Assembly: GCF_035046505.1 (NCBI RefSeq)
Contig: NC_089825.1
Span: 5,157,063 to 5,221,062, forward strand
Source: Tiliqua scincoides
Lineage: Eukaryota; Chordata; Lepidosauria; Squamata; Scincidae
Reading direction: 5' to 3'
Length of the DNA: 64,000 nucleotides
The translations under genes and the position numbers were made by a program. Position 1 is the stretch's first letter; every line of letters begins with the position of its first letter. Below are positions 56,197 to 64,000 of the stretch, one piece after another. The notes under the pieces are model-generated. The model was not told the DNA's origin. It saw only the letters and a program-made list of their open reading frames with translations, and searched no databases.

Positions 56197-58315
56197 CAAG
56201 CACCTCCTCGTAGATAAAATATCTTCTCCCAGAAAATAAGGGGCCTCCTCCTAGGAGCTGATTTTCATCTTCCAACCTCACCTGTAGAAGTTGACTTTTA
56301 AGACTGACAGGCCAGAGCACTGGTGTTGAGAGAGAGAGAGAGAGGTTCAGAGGCAACAAGTTTGTCTTGCCCATAATCTGTTGGATACAAGCACGAGTCC
56401 ACTGCTGCTCTATTGAAACTACGCAGTTGCCATTGAGACACCTTGCATGATGTAGTAGGCGCATAACTTTGATCATGTACAGGCATGAAAGAGGGTGTGT
56501 TGGCCCTCCTCCTGAAGCCTCAACTACCTCAGTTGGTCTCTGTGCTCTTGGCCACCTCCCAGAGGCATTCTGTGCCTTCCTCTTCTGACCCTTCTTTTAT
56601 GGTTCTTGCAAGCAACGAAGCAAGGTTCAGAATAAAGTAAGTAGTACTGGGCAAAGCTTGCATGAAGCTGCTGCAGGGTGGGAGCTCTGGAGGTGTGATA
56701 TGGAACACCACTAGCTGCTCTCCAACAGTTGGCAGGCACAGTGAACCTGTGATATCATCTCCATCCCTGGAGGCCAACGGAGCATCCAAGAGGTATCTTT
56801 GAAAGCTCAGGAATAGTGGTGAGGGCAATGGACTGGGTTAGGAGCAGGGCTGGGACTCAAGTCTGCTCAGGAAGTTGTGACCTTAGACTTGGAAGCATTT
56901 TTGCCTCCTGTGACGTGTGTCATTGTTGCCACGGTGTGCAGTCTAACTGGCACTAGGGGTGATGCTCAAACTGTGCTCCCGGCAGAACATGCTGGTGCGT
57001 CAAGGTGTAAGTTCCTTGAAGTTAGTTTCCTTGCAAAATTAATGTTGGATGCACGCGCTGCTCTGCACCCATCAGGGTGGGGGCATACGCACCATACAGC
57101 GCTGATGTGTCTCTCAATGCATATGGGCAATTACAACATTCAGGGGATGGATGTGAGGAGGCAGCAGGTTGAGAGGGATTTGGGAATCTCAGAAGCATCT
57201 GGGAGGTGGTGCAATATCAAATGAGCTCTCCCCTAGTTATCCAAGACTAAATACCTCTCAATGTCCTTTCCACTCAAACATGAGGACATCTAGTCCAGCA
57301 GTCTGTTTCCCTGAGTGGTGGTGATTCAGGTGATCTTTCCCTGCTGGTTGTCCCAGCATCTGGCATCCAGAAGTTAATCTGGTTTTATAGATGTATGATA
57401 TAGTGGTTCGAGTGCTGGACTCACACTAGGAAGACTGAACCCGTGGTTAAAATCTCATTCGATCTCTCTCAGCTTAGCTTGCATCACAGAATTTTGAGAA
57501 TAAAATTTTGTGGGGGGAGGGGGGGAGAGGATAATATACGTACTTGCCTTACTTATTTGGCGAAAGAGTGGGATAAAATGTAATCAATCATTTCATTTAC
57601 TGGTTATGGCTGCTATTGAGGTTTTTTTTTTTGAATTTTTTTTTTTTTTTTGAAATCCTAATGTCATCCTGGATATCATCATGTCTTTTCATTACATTAG
57701 GTGTTGCTTCTTTTTCTTGAAAACGGTACAAATACTCTCCAGGAAAAACTATTTTAAAAATGCCCCTCCTCTGTCTCCTTTGAACATTTTTGTGCTTGAC
57801 TTTCTCTGCACCAGTAGCGAGTAGCTCCTTTTGCAGTACATTGGGAACCAGCCAGGGTGCTCGGAGAGGTCATTTTCTCAGCAACACCTTTGCAAATTCC
57901 AGGTCGTGCTGGCCTTAAGACCATTTCGGCACCTGACTGAGTGAGTGCAGACTGGAAAACGGTGCCCTTTCCCAGAGATGCTGCCTCAATTGCCTGCCTC
58001 GCTTCCCTTCCAGACCAGCTCTGTTCCCAGGGTTCCTCCGGGAAAGCCAGGACGTTGATTTGGCTTCAGATCAGTTAAAGATTGGTTGTGCTGATATCTC
58101 CTTACACAGAGAGGAGTGTTCCAGTTACACATGGCCTTCAATGCGCATGTGTGCTTAACACAGTACATGGGGACAGGTATCTACCCTGAGGAGTTTACAG
58201 TCTAATGTTTGCCACAAGGGAGACAACAGAGGAAGGGATGGAAATGGAGAGAGGACAGGTTGGGGGGAAACTATTTTTTGATTAATGGAACCCTTTCAAT
58301 GCAGCCATTCTGTTC
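56197..58315. other. Intergenic, mostly unassigned
   Basis: (GA)n near 56330 and T-rich tracts at 57620-57655. A diverged tRNA-derived SINE probably lies at 57385-57600 (tagtggttcgagtgctggac, then a gtgggataaaatgtaatcaa end). No gene seen. Confidence 0.4.
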
Positions 58316-58317
58316 TT

Positions 58318-58398
58318 GCAGAGCATTCTGAAGCACGCCATTGAACTCAACGGGGTTTACTCCCTAGTAAATAAATTCAGGATTGCAGCCCTAGAGGC
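58318..58398. repeat. Dispersed 'TTGAACTCAACGGGGTTTACT' module
   Basis: ccattgaactcaacggggtt, tactccctagtaaataaatt and caggattgcagccctag; same module as 40735-40835. Confidence 0.5.
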
Positions 58399-58460
58399 AT
58401 ACTGCCTCCATGGTGCTCATGGAACCAGTTGCCCAAGCTCCTGGACTCGGTATAAAAGGA

Positions 58461-58531
58461 GCCAAATTCCTGGCCAGGGCCACTGTCTGGGTGGCATTTT
58501 CATGTTCTCCCCATGTCCACATGGGTTTGCT
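58461..58531 (-). repeat. 70-bp segment shared with 35644-35712
   Basis: aattcctggccagggccact, gggtggcattttcatgttct and ccacatgggtttgct are the reverse complement of the segment that follows the CR1 at 34985-35643, and here too it abuts a CR1 3' end. Confidence 0.6.
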
Positions 58532-58990
58532 CATAAGAACAGCCCCACTGGATCAGGCCATAGGCCCATGTAGGCCAGCTTCCTGTATCTCACAGTGGCC
58601 CACCAAATGCCCCAGAGAGCACACCTGATAACAAGAGACCTCATCCTGGTGCCCTCCCTTGCATCTGGCATTCTAATACATAGCCCATTTCTAAAATCAG
58701 GAGGTTGCACATACACATCATGGCTTGTAACCCGTAATGGATGTTTCCTCCAGAAACTTGTCCAATCCCCTTTGAAAGGCGTCCAGGCCAGACGCCATCA
58801 CCACATCCTGTGGCAAGGAGTTCCACTGACCGACCACACGCTGAGTAAAGAAATATTTTCTTTTGTCTGTCCTAACTCTCCCAACACTCAATTTGAGTGG
58901 ATGTCCCCTGGTTCTGGTGTTTATGTGAGAGTGTAAAGAGCATCTCTCTATCCACTTTATCCTTCCCATGCATAATTTTGTATGTCTCAT
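58532..58990 (-). mobile_element. CR1 LINE 3' part, minus strand
   Basis: Starts cataagaacagccccactgg. A minus-strand frame at 58718-59101 includes RTRGHPLKLSVGRVRTDKRK. 5'-truncated near 58990. Confidence 0.88.
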
Positions 58991-59107
58991 TAGGAGAAAG
59001 ACACACTTAAATGTAAGGAATAAACTTCTCCCAGACAGGTGTGATTTCAAACTTGGCAGCTGCCGTGGTATGATGGGTTCCATAAGTTTATCAGACAACA
59101 AAGCTTG

Positions 59108-59120
59108 ATTAATTATTCAC
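59108..59120 (+). promoter_or_regulatory. HNF1-like site upstream of SLC22A13-like copy B
   Basis: ATTAATTATTCAC matches the HNF1 consensus GTTAATNATTAAC at all but two fixed positions. It lies 84 bases before the ATG. Confidence 0.45.
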
Positions 59121-59141
59121 TGCGAGTTTAGCTCTTATTAA

Positions 59142-59159
59142 GTTTAAACATTAATTTCA
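59142..59159 (+). promoter_or_regulatory. Shared promoter block, copy B
   Basis: GTTTAAACATTAATTTCA differs by one base from 39199-39216. It lies 44 bases before the ATG, so a TTTAAA core at this distance would place the start site within the short leader. Confidence 0.45.
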
Positions 59160-59203
59160 AGTCCCCAGATGTGACAACGATCACAGTTCCTGGCAAGTTC
59201 AGA

Positions 59204-59575
59204 ATGACTGAGTTTGGAGAGGTCTTGAAGACGATCGGAGAGTTTGGAAGGTTTCAGAAATGGCTGGTGTTGCTGATGTGCATCCCCAATTTTCTGACCC
59301 CTTTTCACATGTTTGGTCAAGCCTTTATTACTATGGACACCCTGCACTACTGCAACACAAATTGGATTCGTAAGATTAGCCCAAATCTAAGCACAGGCCT
59401 GCAGTGGAATTTGACCATTCCCAGGAACCCAGATGGATCTTTCAAGGAATGCTATATGTACACTCCTGTGGAAGAGGATCTAGAAACCATCATCAAACAT
59501 GGACTCAACGATACAGAGAAATGCCGAGATGGCTGGGTGTATCCAGAAGAGCAAAAGCCAACATTGCTGACCGAG
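59204..59575 (+). CDS. SLC22A13: SLC22A13-like B exon 1
   Basis: 124 codons, phase 0, ending ACC GAG before gtgtgt. All open; contains [20 protein letters not shown], the segment whose counterpart in copy A is out of frame with its start. Confidence 0.93.
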
Positions 59576-62215
59576 GTGTGTTCTTTGCTTTTCAGTTTCT
59601 TATGAAAGGTGATTCTGTCCAGTGGTGTAGCTGGAGGGGGTGCAAAGCACCAAGTTTTGCAGGAACCTCACTGCACCATGCAAGCACCCCCTTGGGAGCC
59701 ATTCTGGGTGGTGGGAACAAAACAGAGGCATTCACCTCGGTTTTGCTCTCACCACCTGGAATGGCTCTGAAAGGGAATGGGAGGGGTTGCTTGCACAGTG
59801 CATTCAGGCACCTGCAAAACTTAGTGCTTTGCACCCCCTCTAGCTACACCACTGATTCTGTCTGTCTTGAAATGTGTGTCTGCCTCCAATCTTGTCTATA
59901 CATGAAATTGCACTGGCCTGTTCTAAACTGATTTCACAATTGGTGTCCTTACGTCGTTTTTTAGCCTGGGTGCTGTGCAAATTTCAGAAGTGGTAAAACT
60001 GCAGTTCTCAAGCTGCATGCAGCTCTTTGACTTTTATAAGTGTGGCTTGCAGAAATATGGTTGGCTGAGCTCCTTTTTGCATCACAATTAGCATAAAGGA
60101 TAAATAAAACATTTTCAAGCGTTATAGTCATTTACCAGATATAAACTGAGAGTCCTACTGCAATGGTTCCCAAACTGTGAGCCATGGCTCCCCGAGGAGC
60201 CGCACAAGCCAGGTAGGGGAGCTGCGGAATCCTTGTGAAGGACCCGCTGCCCTACACAATATATAGGATTGTAGCCCTAATGGGGAGCTGCAGCCAGTGG
60301 CCCAGTAGGTCAAGGGAAATGCCAATCAAAATATGTTTGGGAACCATGGGTCTAGTGGTTTAAAACCTAAGTTTTATCATATGTGGCTCTTACAGTAAGC
60401 AAGTTTAGCCACCCCTGAATTATTTCATCACATGTGGGCACAGAGGTGTGAAAGCTAGTTGAAAAACTCACAATTGGGTTGTCCATTAATGTCAGGATGT
60501 GCTTCTTGAAGCTGCTGCTACAGTGGCTGCACCGCAAGTATGAAGCCCCATTGTCTTGAAGACTCATCCCGAAGTCTGAATCCGAGATCCAGGCCAAATA
60601 CTTGGAGAAAACACAGGGCACAACCAACAGTACAGTTGTTCGAAGGCAGTGGATGGGGGAGAGAGCGAGTCTAGAGTTGCTCCCTGGGGCTCTGCAGCTT
60701 GCTGTAGGGGAATTAAAAGAAATATTGCAAAGGAAATTTTTTTTCCTGGCACTATGGATTGACCAAATGTTGGGCATTGGGAAACCCTAAGAGGCTTGAT
60801 AAGGCCTTCCTGCCTAGCTAGTGTTTACATAGCACCTAGAAGGCAGTGGTCAGTGGCTTTTAAATTGTCTTCTTTCTGGGAACTGATTTACCTATGAAGC
60901 ATTTTGCTTGTTGCAGAGAATTCTGGGATGCATTCTAGGGTACGTTTTCCAGTCATAAGAACATAAGAACAGCCCCACTGGATCAGGCCATAGGCCCATC
61001 TAGTCCAGCTTCCTGTATCTCACAGCGGCCCACCAAATGCCCCAGGGAGCACACCAGATAACAAGAGACCTGCGTCCTGGTGCCCTCCCTTGCATCTGGC
61101 ATTCTGACATAGCCCATTTCTAAAATCAGGAGGTTGCACATACACATCATGGCTTCTAATCCGTACTGGATTTTTCCTCCAGAAACTTGTCCAATCCCCT
61201 TTTAAAGGCATCCAGGCCGGATGCCGTCACGGTCATATGGGGGTATCTGCCCACCAGTCCTGGAATGCGTCCAAAATTCTGCCCATTGCAGGGAAAGATT
61301 GATGGTGATGATCTGCCAATAATGAGCCTGGGTGATCTGGTGGATTGACCAAATGTCAGGGCTCTCACTCATTGGGAAATCCCCTCAGGGTTTCAGCAAG
61401 CACCACTGGTTGAAATGGTTTACAGCAGTGGTTCTCAACTACCCAAGACCCACTTTTTGAAATGATGCTCTATTGGGATCCACCTCGCTTGATGAGACTT
61501 TTTAAAAAAGGTGAGCTACAAAAAAATAATCTTTTCATTTATTTTCAAGCAACATTTTTGTTTTGTTCAAGCAAATAATTTGCAAACATCTTGACCCATT
61601 TCTCGTAATGAGGCAGCCCTAATGAATAGCCTCAAGGCTTGAGGGCCTTAGTTCTGTGACCCAGGCTTCAACTGCCCCTGCTACCTGTCATGGACAGACT
61701 TGGAAAAATAACACACCAGAAAAAAATGCTCAGACATTTATCTATCTCCTTGTATTTAAACAAGCTTGCAAACGGCAGGAGCTCAGCTCTTTGCAGGGCA
61801 GTTAGCAGGTCTCTGATTTTTGAGTAGCCTCAGGGCTGGAGGCAATGAGTTATCTGATCTTTCTGTTACCCATGTTTTCAGCAGAACCCACCCGAAATCG
61901 GGTCCTGATCCACCAAGAAGGTTCCAACCCACAGTTTGAGAAATGCTGGTTTACAGTGATAATAGCAGGCACAACTTTGCTCACAATGGCTTACCCTTAA
62001 TAAAAGTCAACAGTGAGGTACACTGAGAAAAGGAAACTAATATCTAGCAAATATAACGTTTGTGCTGCTAGGAGCTGAACTCAAAGGAATGTACCCTATT
62101 CCTTTTTTTAGTTTAACCTGGTCTGCGATCAGAAAGACTTAAAGGACATCTCACAGTCCATTTACATGGCAGGCCTTCTTGTTGGCGCACTGGTCTTCGG
62201 CCCGCTGAGCGACAG
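59204..62215 (+). CDS. SLC22A13: SLC22A13-like organic anion transporter, copy B, first two exons
   Basis: Exon 1 (59204-59575) and exon 2 (62112-62215); later exons lie beyond the window. The start [20 protein letters not shown] is chosen because it aligns with copy A and human; an upstream in-frame GTG is not needed. Exon 1 is intact and encodes TM1 and the extracellular loop with Cys residues (HYCNT, KECYMY, EKCRDGW) and sequons (NLS, NLT, NDT). Exon 2 begins [20 protein letters not shown] and ends GPLSDR. Copy B is closer to human in exon 2 (human FNLVCDRKHLKDTTQSVFMA), and no disruption is visible. It may be the SLC22A13 ortholog with copy A the derived one, or the pair may correspond to SLC22A13 and SLC22A14; two exons cannot settle this. 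Confidence 0.88.
59620..59854. mobile_element. Palindromic hAT-type MITE, family F, best copy (235 bp)
   Basis: Perfect 8-bp duplication ATTCTGTC (59612-59619, 59855-59862). Left CAGTGGTGTAGCTGGAGGGG and right CCCCTCTAGCTACACCACTG form terminal inverted repeats continuing inward through gcaaagcaccaagttttgca against tgcaaaacttagtgctttgc. It inserted 44 bases after the exon 1 donor of copy B. Confidence 0.92.
59993..60415. mobile_element. hAT-type MITE, family C, interrupted by another MITE
   Basis: tggcttgcagaaatatggtt, gagctcctttttgcatcaca and the end gcaagtttagccacccctg match 55890-56188. A CAATGGTTCCCAAAC to GTTTGGGAACCATG MITE is inserted at about 60160-60350. Confidence 0.75.
60160..60350. 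mobile_element. hAT-type MITE nested in family C
   Basis: Inverted ends CAATGGTTCCCAAACTG and GTTTGGGAACCATG; interior ggattgtagccctaatgggg and cagtggcccagtaggtca. Related to 13557-13722. Confidence 0.7.
60416..60954. other. Intron 1 of copy B, nothing recognised
   Basis: No feature supported in this stretch. Confidence 0.4.
60955..61230 (-). mobile_element. CR1 3' end, minus strand
   Basis: cataagaacataagaacagc, ccactggatcaggccatagg and the ccagaaacttgtccaatccc segment; 5'-truncated after the atgccgtcac segment. Confidence 0.88.
61426..61948. mobile_element. hAT-type element (523 bp), perfect target duplication
   Basis: GTTTACAG at 61418-61425 and 61949-61956. Ends CAGTGGTTCTCAACTACC and CAGTTTGAGAAATGCTG. 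No transposase frame. Confidence 0.85.
62112..62215 (+). CDS. SLC22A13: SLC22A13-like B exon 2
   Basis: 104 bases after ccttttttttag-like acceptor, ending GACAG before gtaagg. Encodes [20 protein letters not shown] and [14 protein letters not shown] plus the first two bases of Arg. Confidence 0.94.
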
Positions 62216-63301
62216 GTAAGGAGAAGGACCTTAAGAGCTGGCATATCTTCTGCCTGCTTGTTGGCATCTTTCCCACCCTGACTCCCTCCAAGAGCTTCCT
62301 ATCCAAAAAGTACTTTCTGGACAGCATGCACTTAGGCAGAATCTTTCGGGGGGTGGATGGGCATAGAACACAGGTAGAACACATACTGAAGGGTTCCAGG
62401 TTCAACCCTCAGGCATTCTGCATGGGGCTGGGAAAGACCCTTGGCTGCAATTCTGGAGATCTGCTGCAGGTCAGTGTAGACAACACAGAGCCCGAGGAAC
62501 CAAGTGGATGGCAGCTTCCTACATTGGTTCCCTATCTCTGATAGTGTAACAGCTGGGACACTGTGTCTCTTGGGGTTCTACAACTGTTGTTGCAAGTATA
62601 ATATTTAGAACTGGGTACAGAATGCAGCATCCAGAGAATGTCAGTGTTTGTTTGTAAAAACAAAGTTTCTAGTCCCTATGTATATGAAGATTTTTTTTTT
62701 AAATGGTAGGAGCTCCTGGTAAAAAAGCTGGAGGAGGGACTGTGTAGGATTTCCAGTAATAAAAAGTGCAGGAGTTTCAGTCTCCTGCCCAGCTGCTTGC
62801 TTTCTCGCTCCTCCCTAGAATGCAACAAACAATGCAAAATGCATGCATTTCATAGGACTCTTTGATGTTCTTCGGCTTATACACAGGAACACCCAGTTAG
62901 GAAAGGTGGTAGCTGGGTGGTGTCTTAATTAAATGCGTACATTAAATATGGGTGGTGTCTTAATTAAAATTAGGAATGTGTTGCCAGCCATAAGGGCAAG
63001 AAAACACTGTGGTTTGTGTGAACTGGCCCTTTATTTCACTATGGAGTCAGAGGCTGGAACTGGCAGTTTCCTTGAGACATGGATTGGCTCTGATTAACTG
63101 AAGCTGTCAAAAAATATTAAAATGAAATTGGGAAGTATCTTGGACCTGGTTGGGGTCCCATTTGGGGTGGAATAGTGTTTGATCCTTATTCTCCTCTGAA
63201 TCATTCATTCCTCAGGTTTCCAATCTCCTTCTCCCCACTTTCTTACTTGGCTGTAGCTGGTCCTGTGATGGGACAAGTGAGAGGGAGTCATTCATGTATA
63301 G
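62216..63301. other. Intron 2 of copy B
   Basis: A tRNA-derived SINE-like segment lies at about 62350-62545 (ggtagaacacatactgaagg, ggttccaggttcaaccctca, gtcagtgtagacaacacaga, gatggcagcttcct). The rest is unassigned. Confidence 0.45.
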
Positions 63302-63703
63302 CAGGGGTGCCCAAACCCCGGCCCGGGGGTCTCTGCCAATTCGGCCCGTGGGGAGCCCCCCAGTCTGGCCCTCCGGAGACTTGCTGGAGCCTGTGCCAGC
63401 CTAACGCAACTGCTCTCAGTGTGAGGGTGATTGTTTGACTGGGACGAGGGCTCCCTCCACTGCTTGCTGTTTCATGTCTGTGATGCAGCAGCAGCGAAGG
63501 AAAGGCCGGCCATGCTTTGTGCTAGGCCTTTTATAGGCCTTGAGCTATTGCAAGACTTTCATTCATATAAGTCCCATCTCTAATATATTCATTTATGTAA
63601 ATGTATTCAAATTTGAAATGTTAATTAATTCTTTTTCCCCTGGCCCCTGACACAGTGTCGGAGAGATGATGTGGCCCTCCTGCCAAAAAGTTTGGACACC
63701 CCG
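63302..63703. mobile_element. hAT-type element, family A, copy without the nested insertion
   Basis: ATGTATAG flanks (63294-63301, 63704-63711). Ends CAGGGGTGCCCAAAC and GTTTGGACACCCCG. Inverted relative to 7233-7919, and it preserves the pre-insertion sequence (tataagtcccatctctaata) at the point where that copy was hit. Confidence 0.88.
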
Positions 63704-63711
63704 ATGTATAG

Positions 63712-64000
63712 CATGTAACAGACCAAATAGAAGCAGACCTGGGAAGCATAGTTTCCCAAGTACTATGACAGTAGTCCTTGGGAAACTAGATTTCCCAGGC
63801 TCCCTTTCACTTTGGGAGGAGTGAGGATTGGATACTTCCTGGATGGGAGAGGGAAGGAGTAGAATTCTTATCCAGATCAAATAAAAATAAAGGCTGGAGA
63901 AGAATTTGGGGTGCATTAACGCTTGTTTTGTCTTTGAAGTAAACATTGAAAGCCAATTTACTGTGCTTATTACAATATACCTTTCCTTCATGGGGAAATT
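63712..64000. other. Intron 2 of copy B, right edge
   Basis: No exon 3 (FGRQ- or IGRK-like start) is visible before the window ends. Confidence 0.5.

Noticed and set aside
59171-59203. Upstream in-frame GTG as the start of copy B
   Set aside because: The ATG at 59204 aligns exactly with the start of copy A and human SLC22A13; GTG initiation is not expected.

Overview
The window is vertebrate nuclear DNA, most likely from a squamate reptile (lizard or snake). Coding sequence is a small fraction, split into short exons with GT-AG (occasionally GC-AG) introns. The background is packed with CR1 LINEs ending in TTCTTATG-type tails, L2-type LINE ends, a 5S-rRNA-derived SINE and many short hAT-type DNA transposons with 8-bp target duplications. 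All host genes found read on the + strand. No prokaryotic, viral or CRISPR feature was seen, and no LTR element was recognised.

Region 1 (1 to about 34550) is the 3' two thirds of OXSR1 (OSR1 kinase, the WNK target that switches on NKCC/NCC cation-chloride cotransporters). Thirteen coding exons, from the kinase activation loop (6728) to the stop codon (30034), join in frame into 365 residues that match human OXSR1 from about residue 165 to the C-terminus. Upstream exons lie left of the window. The last exon continues into a long 3' UTR with poly(A) signals at 32083 and 34526.

Region 2 (34550-39313) is intergenic and full of transposon copies. Region 3 (39314 to about 55260) is a SLC22A13-like organic anion transporter gene (copy A) with nine well supported coding exons and a probable tenth. 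Its first exon carries a one-base frame disruption. Region 4 (59204 to the right edge) starts a second, tandem SLC22A13-like gene (copy B); exons 1 and 2 are visible and intact. The order OXSR1, SLC22A13, SLC22A14 on one strand is the human 3p22 order, so this is conserved synteny. Both transporter copies carry an HNF1-like site and a shared 18-bp block just upstream of the ATG, which suggests kidney/liver/gut epithelial expression inherited through the duplication.

The remaining sequence is a well preserved record of repeat activity. It holds nested hAT insertions with undisturbed sister copies for comparison, a LINE and a 5S SINE that share a 3' tail containing a UUCG-loop hairpin, a palindromic hAT MITE family, an 80-bp piggyBac-like MITE present twice in OXSR1, and two CR1 copies that share the same 70 bp beyond their 3' ends. 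No wholly new biological system was identified. The items most worth a second look are the decayed duplicate of the OXSR1 activation-loop exon at 4505-4555, the shared LINE/SINE tail hairpin and the duplicated transporter promoter.
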